A stretch of 64,000 nt of DNA from contig CM056580.1 of assembly GCA_029721435.1 (NCBI GenBank), forward strand, positions 78,951,367 through 79,015,366, read 5' to 3'. The notes beneath the pieces are model-generated. The model ran no database searches, was not told the origin of the DNA, and saw only the letters and a program-made list of their open reading frames with translations. Source of the DNA: Gymnothorax reevesii. Taxonomy: Eukaryota; Chordata; Actinopteri; Anguilliformes; Muraenidae. The position numbers and the translations under genes were made by a program. Of this stretch, positions 23,484 through 33,671 are shown piece after piece. How positions within the stretch are numbered: the first letter of the stretch is position 1; every line of letters starts with the position of its first letter.

Positions 23484-23969
23484 TGTTATGGCCCCAATTT
23501 GTTATTACATTTATAACACAACAGCAACAGCAAGGCCTTTTAACAACTAAAACACATTTAATTTTTAACAAAGACAAAGACTAATAACAACCTACAACTA
23601 AAGACCAAGATTGATAAATAAGAAAAAAACAGAAATAATTACAGTCCCTTTTTGGTGGGGTGGCTTGGTGATGTCCTGGATGAAGAAAATGCTCAAACAC
23701 AGGCAAAGAAATCCACAAAAGAAACGTCACAGGTCTTGAACAGAATGGCAGGTCTGGTCATCTTCTTGCAATTTCTCCTACTACTTTACTGTCTCAATTC
23801 TTTTCCTTATATACTCTTTTGCAGACCCCACCCACATTTAGACCTCTTTTTTTTTAATTTTCTGAGACTTGCCCCAGACATGTCCAGGACTTGTCTAAAC
23901 ATAGCTCCAGTCTGAGCTGAATAAAAAAAAGGTAAATACTGCCATCCAGTGGCCTATATTCACATTACA
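23484..23969 (-). repeat. 3' LTR of the Gmr1-like element
   Basis: 486 bp, TGTTATGGCC... to ...CACATTACA on the plus strand. It differs from the 5' LTR by one substitution (CTTGTC against CATGTC), a 13-bp segment present here, and two homopolymer length changes. Confidence 0.95.
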
Positions 23970-23979
23970 CCTCCATTCC
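23970..23979 (-). promoter_or_regulatory. Polypurine tract
   Basis: On the minus strand GGAATGGAGG directly abuts the 3' LTR (TGTAATG...). The position and purine content fit a plus-strand primer for reverse transcription. Confidence 0.7.
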
Positions 23980-24106
23980 AAAAGGGAAAAATTTTGACTC
24001 ATAAAGGCAAAATTTTTCTTTTCAATACAAAATGGTTAAGTGAACACTTGTCTATATATACATATCATACAATATTCAAATAAACACGTGATATATATAT
24101 ACATAT

Positions 24107-27100
24107 TCAAACACGGGATAAGCAATCAGCAATTACATTGTCCGTACCCTTCACATGCTTAATTTCCAAGTCAAACTCCTGTAAAATCAAACTCCAATTC
24201 AACAATCTCCGATTCTTGTTTTTCATCTTACTCAAAAACATTAACGGATTGTGGTCAGTGTACACAATCATTGGCTTTTGTCCTGTACAAACATAAACCT
24301 CAAAGTGTTGTAAAGAAAGGACCAGAGCCAACAGTTCCTTCTCTATTGTGGAATAGTTCCTTTGGTGGCGATTGAACTTCCTGGAGAAGTATGCCACGGG
24401 ATGCTCAATGTCATCAGAGTCACTTCTCTGTAGGAGCACAGATCCACAAGCTTGGTCGCTAGCATCGACTGCGATGGAGAACGATTTGTTGAAGTCAGGA
24501 GATTTGAGCACGGGGAAGTGACACAGCAGAGACTTCAGGCGATCGAAGGCTCTCTGGCATGCATTATCCCAGGTGAACTTTACGCCTTTCTTCAGTTGGT
24601 TAGTTAGACTGAGAGCAATCTCAGCAAAGTTCTTGCAGAACTTGCGGTAGTACCCGATCATTCCAAGGAAGCGGCGCAAAGCTTTTTTGTTGTCAGGAAC
24701 TGGAAAGTCCATGATGGCTTGGACTTTAGCATTTATGGGTGCCACCTTACCCTGGCCTATGACGTAGCCAAGATAGGTGACAGTAGCACAACCAAAGTCA
24801 CTCTTGCTCAGGTTAACAGTCAGGTTAGCCTGGGTCAGGCGCTGGAACAACGTCTCTACATCTTTTAGATGTTCTTCCCAGGAGTCACTCCATGTGATCA
24901 GGTCATCGATGTACGCACCCGTGTGTGGCAATCCGGCGATTGTAGACTGTATCATCCTTTGGAACGTGGCTGGGGCATTTTTCATGCCAAAGGGTAGGAC
25001 TTCATACTGGTACAATCCAGATGGTGTGGCAAAAGCAGAGATGCTCTTGGCCCTCTCAGTTAAAGGCACACACCAATAACCCTTCAATAAATCAATCTTG
25101 GTCAGAAACTTTGCTTGCCCTACACTATCAATACAATCATCAATCCTAGGTATTGGAAACACATCAGTTCTAGTTACAGCATTGACTTTGCGATAATCTG
25201 TACAGAATCTAGTACTTCCATCAGGTTTTGGAACTAGCACACAGGGTGAACTCCAATCGGAGTTGGAGGGTCTGATAATATCATGTTGTAACATGTACTC
25301 AACCTCTTTCTCAGCAATCTTTCTCTTTTCAGGATTCATCCGGTATGGATGCTGTTTTATTGGTTTGGCATCACCAACATCTACATCATGAGAGGCTATA
25401 GTAACTCTCTTTGGAACATCAGGAAACAAATCCTCATATTTCTTGATCAACCTTTCAAACTGATCTCTCTGTGAGGGTTCTAAGTGCTGGAGTTTTACAT
25501 CAAGATTTTGCAACACTTCAGTGTTTGACAATTTACATGAAAGAACTTCAGCTTTAATTCTTGGTTCATCATCTTGAAACTCCCCCTCATCTTCACACGT
25601 TTCGACCATTGGAGAATCTGAAGTGACAGCTGCAACCCTAGCATTTCTGTCATGATAAGGCTTTAGCATGTTAATATGACACAATTGTTTTGGTTTTCTC
25701 CTATCTGGAGTCGACACAATGTAATTGAGATCATTGAGTTTTGTCAGAATTTCATAAGGACCATGAAATCTAGCCTGCAATGGATTGGACTGCAAGGGAA
25801 ACAACACAAGGACCTTTTCTCCTGGTTTAAACTCACGGCTTCTAGCCTTATGATCATACCAAGTTTTCATTTTTCCCTGACTTGATTTCAAGTTCTCTTT
25901 GGCAAGGTCACAAGCTGCACGGAATCTTTCCTTGAACTTGCGAACATAGTCTAACAGACTGATATGCGGCTCTTTCTCTTGCCATTGTTCACTCAATAAT
26001 AGCAAAGGTCCTCTCACTTCATGACCAAACACTAGCTCAAATGGACTGAATCCAGTAGACTCTTGCACTGCTTCTCTAGCTGCAAACAACAGCAAATGAA
26101 CCCCTTCATCCCAGTCTTTCTCATGGTCATAACAATAAGTCCTCATCATTGTCTTGAGAGTGGAATGAAACCGCTCTAAGGCACCCTGACTTTCTGGATG
26201 ATAGGCACTAGAAAGAATCTGTTTTGCACCTAGTTCATACACAACCTGCTGAAACAATCCTGAAGTGAAATTGCTACCTTGGTCTGACTGAATTTCCCTG
26301 GGAAGACCAAACAACGTGAATAACTTTATCAAAGCCTTCGAGATTGCAGTTGCCTTGATGTTACGTAGAGGTATGGCTTCGGGGAATCTGGTAGATGCAC
26401 ACATGATTGTCAACAAGTACTGATTTCCAGATCTAGTCTTGGGTAATGGACCAACGCAATCAACAATGACCCTAGAGAATGGCTCCCCAAATGCTGGGAT
26501 AGGCTGCAATGGAGCTACAGGTGGGTCTAACTGGTGTTTTCCAACTACCTGACAAGTGTGACAGGTTTTGCAAAAGTTGGAAACGTCTTTCCGAAGCCCA
26601 GGCCAAAAGAAGTGTTTCATGATCTTATCAACAGTCTTGTTAACACCAAGATGACCTCCTAAAGGTAAACTATGAGCCATTGTTAAGATCTCATTCCTAT
26701 AGACCTTCGGAACAACAATTTGCCTGACCACTGCCCAATCTGCATTGGCAGGGATATCAGGAGGGCGCCACTTCCGCATCAACACACCATCCTTGAGATA
26801 ATACCCAACTGGAACTGCATCTATTTCTTTTTCAGGAAGGGCTCTCCTCTTTAGTACACCAATTTCAGGATCATTAGTTTGCTCCTCAATCAACCGCTTT
26901 CTGGACAGAGACAAGTCTCCAGACACATCAGAATCACCAGACCCATCCGGCTGGCTGAATAGAGAACTGATAAAAGTATCTGATAAGTCCTCAAACGGAG
27001 AAACCATAGTAGGCCAATCAGAGTCATGAGGCGAACCACCTGAATCCTGACTATTCAATGTACTGGACGGCACCACAACATCATCTTCTTTAGCCTTCTT

Positions 27101-28900
27101 GGCCATAGCACGAGTCACTGCGCAAGAAGGATACAGAGATGGGTCCTCATCCCCATTTTCAGTGCTCGGCTGTGAAGTAAGATGTACAGGGGGAACTACT
27201 TTGCCCCCAGCCAGGTCATTGCCTAGCAACAGAGAAACACCCTTTATAGGTAGACTTGACATAAGTCCCACCTTTACCTGTCCTGTAACTAAATCTGACT
27301 TCAAGAATATAGAGCGCAGGGGTACAGATACAGTCCTCCCTTCAATACCTTGTACAAGTATGAGATCCCCTGAAGCGGTCTCATCACGTAACTCCAAGGA
27401 GTCCATCAACAAAAGTGACTGAGAAGCTCCGGTATCCCTTAGGATATATATGGGGACAGGAGTAGTATGCTCATTCAGAGCCACAAATCCCTCTGACACA
27501 AATGGAAGAAATTCCTCCCTCACAAAGTCAGCTGTATTAGGCTTTTTAGCCCCACAAGAAGCAGGCAATTTAGCAGATTGGTTATCTACTACAGGGGTTT
27601 CTAACCTTGTTTTCACAAAGGCATTTGGTTTGGTATCTTTTTCTTTTTCTTTCTTAGCTTTAAGGAACCAACAGTTAGTTGTAACATGACCAGATTTCTT
27701 GCAATAACTGCAAACTAGACCACTTTTGTCACTGTCAGCTTTCACACTTTGATCAGACCTGTTACTGGATTTCTGAGCACCATCACCAGATTTGTCTTTG
27801 TCTCTGGGTGAGGAATCTTGGGTATCACCGTAACCCTTTTTCTGAAATTGGGACCATTTATTGTTACTGCTAGACTGAAATTTGGACTTATGAGTGAGAA
27901 CATATTCATCTGCAAATTTGGCAGCTGATTGCAAGTTCAGTGCTTGCTTCTCATTAAGGTAGGTCTTAACATCATCCTTAACACAGTTCTTGAATTCTTC
28001 AACTAACACCATCTCTTTTAGTGAGTTGAAATCATCCTTGACCTCCATAGAAGTACACCAGCGCTCAAAGCAAACCTGCTTTTCATTAGCAAATTCAACA
28101 TAAGTCTGATTTTCAGATTTCTTCAGACCTCTGAATTTCTGTCGGTAAGCCTCTGGAACCAACTCATAAGCTCTCAAAATAACCTTTTTGACAACCTCAT
28201 AATCAGAGGAATCATCTGCAGACAAAGCCGAATAGGCTTGTTGAGCTTTACCCTTGAGGACAGTTTGCAACATCAGGGGCCAGTGTTCCTTTGGCCACTG
28301 GCAACTCTTTGCTACCTTTTCAAAACACTGGAAATAGTTGTCAACATCCTTTTCTGAAAATGGAGGCACCAGTTTTACCTCGTGACTGGCACAAAATTTA
28401 TTTTTAGTTTCAATTTTAATTTTTAGTTGCTCCATTTGGAGTCTTTCTTCTCTATCGAATTTCTCTAATTCAAAATCTCTCTGTCTCTGTCTCTCTCTTT
28501 CTGCTCTTTCCTCTTTCTCTCTCTCAAATTCTCTTTGTTTTTCTTCTCTTGCTAATTTTTCTAACTCAAACTGCCTTTGTTTTTCTTTTTCTTCCCTCTC
28601 AAATTCTCTTTGTTTTTCTTTTTCCTCCCTTTCTTTTTCTCTTTCCTCCATTTCAATCTCTAGCATTTTTAATTTAAGTTCCATTTCTATATTTGGATTT
28701 TCCACTGGAAACTGTTCCAGATCTCCTGGTGCAAACACATTTTCATCAATGTAATATTCAACTATCTCTCTAGCCAGTCTTGCTTTTCGCATGGCTGGTT
28801 TTACCTCTGTCAGCTCCAACTGTCTGCAAATTTCTAGCAGTTCTGTCTTTTTAAAAGACTTCAAAACCCCTACGGTTGGTGATGCCAAGAAATCATCCAT
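24107..28900 (-). CDS. Gag-Pol polyprotein, Gmr1-like order
   Basis: A single 1597-codon frame; I take ATG at 28900 (MDDFLASPTV) as the start, since the 11 upstream open codons begin at a GTG. Approximate domains: charged Glu/Arg/Lys coiled coil 80-165; capsid 170-335, whose second half resembles the SCAN domain; CCHC knuckle C397-C400-H405-C410; protease DTGA 489-492; integrase zinc finger H743, H750, C780, C783 and core D814, D873, E909 (D,D-35-E); reverse transcriptase with YIDD at 1330-1333; RNase H with D1479 and E1520/E1522, ending DCLSRV. All key residues are present and there is no envelope gene. Gag and Pol share one frame without a stop or shift. Confidence 0.95.
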   Translation of the reverse strand: MDDFLASPTVGVLKSFKKTELLEICRQLELTEVKPAMRKARLAREIVEYYIDENVFAPGDLEQFPVENPNIEMELKLKMLEIEMEEREKEREEKEKQREFEREEKEKQRQFELEKLAREEKQREFEREKEERAERERQRQRDFELEKFDREERLQMEQLKIKIETKNKFCASHEVKLVPPFSEKDVDNYFQCFEKVAKSCQWPKEHWPLMLQTVLKGKAQQAYSALSADDSSDYEVVKKVILRAYELVPEAYRQKFRGLKKSENQTYVEFANEKQVCFERWCTSMEVKDDFNSLKEMVLVEEFKNCVKDDVKTYLNEKQALNLQSAAKFADEYVLTHKSKFQSSSNNKWSQFQKKGYGDTQDSSPRDKDKSGDGAQKSSNRSDQSVKADSDKSGLVCSYCKKSGHVTTNCWFLKAKKEKEKDTKPNAFVKTRLETPVVDNQSAKLPASCGAKKPNTADFVREEFLPFVSEGFVALNEHTTPVPIYILRDTGASQSLLLMDSLELRDETASGDLILVQGIEGRTVSVPLRSIFLKSDLVTGQVKVGLMSSLPIKGVSLLLGNDLAGGKVVPPVHLTSQPSTENGDEDPSLYPSCAVTRAMAKKAKEDDVVVPSSTLNSQDSGGSPHDSDWPTMVSPFEDLSDTFISSLFSQPDGSGDSDVSGDLSLSRKRLIEEQTNDPEIGVLKRRALPEKEIDAVPVGYYLKDGVLMRKWRPPDIPANADWAVVRQIVVPKVYRNEILTMAHSLPLGGHLGVNKTVDKIMKHFFWPGLRKDVSNFCKTCHTCQVVGKHQLDPPVAPLQPIPAFGEPFSRVIVDCVGPLPKTRSGNQYLLTIMCASTRFPEAIPLRNIKATAISKALIKLFTLFGLPREIQSDQGSNFTSGLFQQVVYELGAKQILSSAYHPESQGALERFHSTLKTMMRTYCYDHEKDWDEGVHLLLFAAREAVQESTGFSPFELVFGHEVRGPLLLLSEQWQEKEPHISLLDYVRKFKERFRAACDLAKENLKSSQGKMKTWYDHKARSREFKPGEKVLVLFPLQSNPLQARFHGPYEILTKLNDLNYIVSTPDRRKPKQLCHINMLKPYHDRNARVAAVTSDSPMVETCEDEGEFQDDEPRIKAEVLSCKLSNTEVLQNLDVKLQHLEPSQRDQFERLIKKYEDLFPDVPKRVTIASHDVDVGDAKPIKQHPYRMNPEKRKIAEKEVEYMLQHDIIRPSNSDWSSPCVLVPKPDGSTRFCTDYRKVNAVTRTDVFPIPRIDDCIDSVGQAKFLTKIDLLKGYWCVPLTERAKSISAFATPSGLYQYEVLPFGMKNAPATFQRMIQSTIAGLPHTGAYIDDLITWSDSWEEHLKDVETLFQRLTQANLTVNLSKSDFGCATVTYLGYVIGQGKVAPINAKVQAIMDFPVPDNKKALRRFLGMIGYYRKFCKNFAEIALSLTNQLKKGVKFTWDNACQRAFDRLKSLLCHFPVLKSPDFNKSFSIAVDASDQACGSVLLQRSDSDDIEHPVAYFSRKFNRHQRNYSTIEKELLALVLSLQHFEVYVCTGQKPMIVYTDHNPLMFLSKMKNKNRRLLNWSLILQEFDLEIKHVKGTDNVIADCLSRV

Positions 28901-28994
28901 TGCTGTTGTCAATATATATCTAGGAAAATTCACAAAAACAATTTCACAATTTGGAATGTTAGATTTTCAATAAATTACTCACACAATGGTCTAT

Positions 28995-29013
28995 CCCGGA
29001 CCTTGAGCCCCCA
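28995..29013 (-). promoter_or_regulatory. Candidate primer-binding site
   Basis: Three bases inside the 5' LTR, the minus strand reads TGGGGGCTCAAGGTCCGGG. It starts with TGG, complementary to a tRNA CCA end. I could not assign the tRNA. Confidence 0.5.
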
Positions 29014-29016
29014 ATT

Positions 29017-29489
29017 TGTTATGGCCCCAATTTGTTATTACATTTATAACACAACAGCAACAGCAAGGCCTTTTAACAACTAAAACACATTTAATTTTTA
29101 ACAAAGACAAAGACTAATAACAACCTACAACTAAAGACCAAGATTGATAAATAAGAAAAAACAGAAATAATTACAGTCCCTTTTTGGTGATGTCCTGGAT
29201 GAAGAAAATGCTCAAACACAGGCAAAGAAATCCACAAAAGAAACGTCACAGGTCTTGAACAGAATGGCAGGTCTGGTCATCTTCTTGCAATTTCTCCTAC
29301 TACTTTACTGTCTCAATTCTTTTCCTTATATACTCTTTTGCAGACCCCACCCACATTTAGACCTCTTTTTTTTTTAATTTTCTGAGACTTGCCCCAGACA
29401 TGTCCAGGACATGTCTAAACATAGCTCCAGTCTGAGCTGAATAAAAAAAAGGTAAATACTGCCATCCAGTGGCCTATATTCACATTACA
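29017..29489 (-). repeat. 5' LTR of the Gmr1-like element
   Basis: 473 bp. On the minus strand it begins TGTAATGTG and ends CCATAACA. A TATA-like box sits near 29324-29334. Compared with the 3' LTR it lacks 13 bp between two TTGGTG repeats, a likely slippage deletion. Confidence 0.95.
29324..29334 (-). promoter_or_regulatory. TATA-like box in the 5' LTR
   Basis: The minus strand reads AGTATATAAGG about 155 bp into the LTR, in the expected place for a retrotransposon promoter. The same sequence is in the other two related LTRs, with one change in the 61.5-kb copy. Confidence 0.6.
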
Positions 29490-29493
29490 CTAT

Positions 29494-29662
29494 GCTGCAT
29501 GTTTTGTGGGTGGGGGAAACAGGAGTACCTGGAGAAAACTTACGCGAACACGGGGACAACATGCAAACTCCACACAGAAAGGCCCCAGGCCAGACTCGAA
29601 TCCACGACCTTCTTGCTGTGAGGTAACGGTGCTAACCACTATGTCACCGTGTCGCCGAAGGC
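29494..29662 (-). mobile_element. SINE, 5' tRNA-like head, split by the LTR element
   Basis: On the minus strand: CGACACGGTGACATAGTGGT, GATTCGAGTC (B-box like), GTGGAGTTTGCATGTTGTCC, ending ACAAAACATGCAGC at the retrotransposon junction. It joins to the 3' part at 23326-23483 once the LTR element and one CTAT are removed. Confidence 0.8.
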
Positions 29663-29962
29663 AATTGTCTTGCGTAATGTTGTCAAAGCTTTCCATTGCA
29701 GTATTTACCCACTCCTGTTTATAAACTTTGCTGAAGAATCTATTAGATAAATCTTCAGCTTGTATAGAATATGACTCTTCCTCACTACATATCCTGCGAA
29801 TTCAATGGAACTTGCTGATGGGAAGGCTTTTAATCAGCGATCGCGAGAGAAAACTGCAATGACTTGCAGTTGAAAATGAAATGACTTCACATCTTTCTCA
29901 GCCAACCACAAACTGCCTTGGCATCAGGCAGTGCATATATAATGTTTGCGTTCTATGCTCAG
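29663..29962. other. Intron sequence with no recognised feature
   Basis: Short AT-rich spacer between the SINE head and the PIF/Harbinger-like element. No signal. Confidence 0.4.
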
Positions 29963-29965
29963 TAA

Positions 29966-31237
29966 AGCCGCTTGCACACTGGACGCGAGACAAATTTTTC
30001 GCACTACTGATTACAGTCAAAGTCAATGCAAAGACGCGAATACACGCGTGTACACGAAAAGTCGGACAGGGTTTCAATATAACTCCGTGCCCGACAGTCG
30101 ATTATTGTTTTTAATTTCTTCAAATCAGCTGAATCTTTTAAATATTAAATTTGAATGTTTCGATAAGAGGGCTCAGTTCTTCAAGATGAGTACCGAGAAT
30201 TTCAATCAATGTTTCTGTTTAAGCTCTGCTCAATAAACTGAGTCGAAATTGGCATGGGACTTTGTGCATTTTTGACGAATTTAGCGACTATTGGACAGAG
30301 ATCCTAAAATACTATGTGTCCGAAAGTCATAAAAGTTCTAATTTTTCGAGTATTCCAGTAATTATTAGATGTACAAACTTGGCCATGTTTGTGTTCAACC
30401 TCCACAAAATGCAAATTAATAGCTATCGACTTCTCTTGGCCCTTTTATTCATCTGTTTTTTTTCCGTTGAAGATAGACAACAGTCTTTATTCGGAAAATT
30501 AGTCTGATGGATCGAACAGATTCACGCTTTATTTTCACACCAGAGATAAAATAGTGCTTGTAGTCAGTGACCAAATTAATTCCATGACCTTTGAAATTGT
30601 GAATTAAATATCGCATGCACGATCAAGACTGTCCGACGCAAAATGCAAAAAACTCCATGTCCGGCAGCCTGCAAAATGTAAAAGTAGGCCTATTGATTTG
30701 AACAGATTTATAACAAAATAAAGAATAAAAATATATCACCAACAAACAGAACATCCAAAAAAGATGGCCTGCAAATAAATAAATCACAGTGTTCATTGGA
30801 TGTTCTGTTTGTTGTTAAAATGTTTCTTTTTATCTTTATTTCATTATCAATCTGTTCTAATCGTCTTTTTTTTTTGGCTGTCAGACAGAGTATTTTGCAT
30901 TTAATGTTCGACAGGCATTGTACATTGTCCCGCGCCAATGTCGACTCACTTTATTGAGCAGAGCTTAAACTGAAACATTGATCGAAATTCTCGGTACTCA
31001 TCTTGAAGAACTCAGCCCTCTTACCAAAATATTCACGTTTAATATCCAAAAGATTCAGTAGATTTGAAGAAATTAAAAACAATAATCGACTGTCAGACAC
31101 GGAGTTATATTGAAACTATCCGACTGTCACACACGGAGATATATTAAAACCCTGTCCGACTTTTGGACACGTAGACACTGCGTTCAACACAATCTATCAT
31201 GCGAAAAATTTGTTTTGCGTCCAGTGTGCAAGCGGCT
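29966..31237. mobile_element. PIF/Harbinger-like non-autonomous element with ~270-bp inverted ends
   Basis: It begins AGCCGCTTGCACACTGGACG, and the same sequence is inverted at 31237. Both borders carry TAA (29963-29965 and 31238-31240), the 3-bp duplication of PIF/Harbinger. The inverted similarity runs on for about 270 bp (for example GTACCGAGAATTTC near 30190 against its inverse near 30990), far longer than usual ends. No transposase was found. The interior includes a short inverted pair GGATGTTCTGTTTGTTG near 30735 and 30797. Confidence 0.85.
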
Positions 31238-31240
31238 TAA

Positions 31241-33180
31241 TACCACATTATTGTCACTTAGGTTTTATCGTTTTTAGTGGGGGAAAGGAATACAGCCTGA
31301 TTGCTATGATCTCGTACTGAGTTAAGATCACGTATTGAAAATAAATGTGTAACGTATCTTGCATTGTTGTCCATGCATGTTAATCCCAAAATTTTAAGCA
31401 GCAACAGGGTGTAATAATAGGAACACACTATCCATCCTTTATCTTCCCAATGATGCAGGTAGAAGAAATAAATGAGCAACCATCGTATTTCATTCCAACT
31501 TCAAAAGTTTGAATGACCTGACGTAGTTTCGTTTTGAAATTTCATTCAATTTCACTTATGGTAATAATTTGCGAATGCCCTAGCTAGCCAGCTAACACAT
31601 ACTCGTAATGCTTAACATAGACGTAAGCAGTGCAGAAAACATGCCTGAGGCCGCAAAGTAAAATGCAACATTAACGCATCATGCAGATATAGGACAGAGG
31701 CCTCTTTATTCCAATTTTAAAGGTGAGGAGAGGAGCTCATTTGATCGGTGAAGATTTGACTCGGCTGTGTTATACCCACTCAAGGCTTCTCTCCTCCCTC
31801 TTCGCCACTTGAGGCGGCAGGAGGGATCGAGGCGGGACAGAGGAGTACTTGCGCCGGGCTGCACCAGGTACGAAATTGCAACATTCGTCTGGACGCACCC
31901 CGTTGGTGCAGCGCTCCCCCCATTCACCGCGCCTGCGAATAGTCTACGAATTTAGAGCCCTATGTGCCAAGAGAGGCATTGCGATACTTAGGCAGAATGA
32001 AAGTAGATCTTTTTCTGAATTGGTTACGGGTTGGGACAATGGGGTCAGGGGTAGGCAATGAGTTGACGGGATACAAGGAGTGTTCACCACCATGTTCCAA
32101 AAGCACTGCATTCCATGGACTGTCATGACCACTGGTGATACTGGGATATACTGATAAGTGCACTGGGATGTTTTCCCCCTCAACACTCACAAGAAATGAT
32201 CATTTAAGCAGCTCTTTTAAAGTATTTCTTGACAATATCTTGGATGCCCCTAAAGCATTGGCGTTCTCAGCATTCGCGTGTTTTAACCCGGACGCCACAA
32301 CCTGACTTGACATATAGGGATCTAAATCTTTCATGAATATTCTGATCCTCCTCCATTCTTTCCTGATCACATTCCCTCTCCCCATGCACACTCAATCCGT
32401 TCATAATCCTCCACGTCCTGTTGCGTAACACTGCGAAACATGGCTTCCATTATCGCAGGCTGAACCGATTGTTTTTTGAAAAAACACTTGTTAAAGAGGT
32501 GGATAAAACCCTGAAGAGAAAGGGGAGAAACAAAAGCCAAATAAAAATCAGATGAAAAGCGGCAAATCCAATATCAAAAAATAACAAACATCATATGTGG
32601 GGATCTGATAAACACGACCTGTTTCCAAAACCAATGCCCAGGTTTGATCCCGTTGCTTTGGAGAATGAAAACAGTTACTTCACTCTGGAGCTATGTGAAC
32701 AGTAAGCAACAGAATCGCGTTGGAGATCATATCTACACAGCTCAGTGAACAAATACAGCCACTCCAAAAGCGCTGGGCCAGAGACGTTCTTGCTGACCGT
32801 CAACTTTACACTCAAGTGAAAACAGAGCCTCAAGAAGTCCGGGAAAGGAGCAACATCATCTTCAGCCTCTGATGTAATACTAAAGTGTCATACTGGATGA
32901 GAGAAGAGTGGAAAGCACTCAATGCCTCCAGTTAAGTTTGAGTCATCCAACTGTTTCAGAACTCATCTGAATAGAAATAGATAAAATATAGTAAAAATAT
33001 TTGATCACAGTGTTTCGATGCAAAACAGTGTCATTCAAACTGTGTGAGCAGATCCAACACAGAGGTTGTCGCCAGAATTATTTAGCTTGTACTGTATATG
33101 AATAGTGAAGTGACATAACAAATACACCCAAAAATAAACAAGCTTACTACAAACTTACTACTATAAACATTGTATAAAAG
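31241..33180. other. Unassigned intronic sequence
   Basis: A GC-richer patch lies at about 31730-31930. A minus-strand stretch near 32360-32450 reads MEAMFRSVTQQDVEDYERIE before stops and frame changes; I do not recognise it. It could be a transposase or gene relic. Nothing else is supported. Confidence 0.3.
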
Positions 33181-33188
33181 CACTAAAG

Positions 33189-33671
33189 AGCTGCCGGATA
33201 GCTCACTCGGTTAAGGCACTGCGCTGCAGAGCAGAGGTGACTATCACGTCGCGGGTTCGAGCCCCGGTAATACCAACCATCAGTGGTCGGCAGCTTTTTC
33301 AGAGTAGCGCACAACTGGCCATCGCGCTACAGGGTTTCAAATTGGGAAGGGACTGCCGGGTATGGGATGCAAACAGCTTTGTTCGTTGCTCAAGCGCCTC
33401 CTGTTGGCCAGACGGGCGCTGGTCAGGAAGATTCTGGGTTTGTTCATGTCCGGGTATCCTCCGCCCTCGTTCTGAACTTGTGAAGATTCAACCAATGAGT
33501 GTATAAGAAGCAGTGGCTGACAGGCATGTGCTTCGGAGGAGAGCCGTGAACTGTCTTCACTCTCCTGAGTTGGCAGCAAGGGGTCGCATACGAGCAAGCT
33601 TTGTACATAGTTCCCCAATTGGGCATTCCAGATTCGGGTGGGATTGGAGATGCCAAATTAAAAAAAAAAAG
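33189..33671 (+). mobile_element. tRNA-derived SINE with poly(A) tail
   Basis: The head GCCGGATAGCTCACTCGGTT holds an A box (TAGCTCACTCGG), and GGTTCGAGCCC a B box 45-50 bp downstream, both close to RNA polymerase III consensus. A tRNA-unrelated body of about 390 bp ends in A11. This is a different family from the SINEs at 9239 and 29494. It is not a tRNA gene: the anticodon arm is not folded and the body continues. Confidence 0.85.

Larger units (their letters stand above)
23484..29489 (-). mobile_element. Intact Gmr1-like Ty3/gypsy LTR retrotransposon
   Basis: A 6006-bp element on the minus strand with two near-identical LTRs (29017-29489 as 5' LTR, 23484-23969 as 3' LTR), LTR ends TG...CA, a candidate primer-binding site, a purine tract and one uninterrupted gag-pol frame. 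A CTAT target duplication flanks it (23480-23483 and 29490-29493). Integrase precedes reverse transcriptase, the order that defines Gmr1-like elements among Ty3/gypsy. It lies in the ikbkb intron between coding exons 2 and 3, in the same sense as the gene. Confidence 0.93.

Noticed and set aside
24777..25079. Plus-strand frames within the gag-pol region (also at 62777-63079)
   Set aside because: They are antisense shadows of the conserved reverse transcriptase; their matching pair only reflects the two element copies.
23484..29489. An endogenous retrovirus
   Set aside because: No envelope gene follows pol, and the integrase-before-RT order is that of a Gmr1-like Ty3/gypsy retrotransposon, not of a retrovirus.
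33189..33270. A tRNA gene
   Set aside because: It has A- and B-box motifs, but it continues into a ~390-bp body and a poly(A) tail, so it is a SINE.
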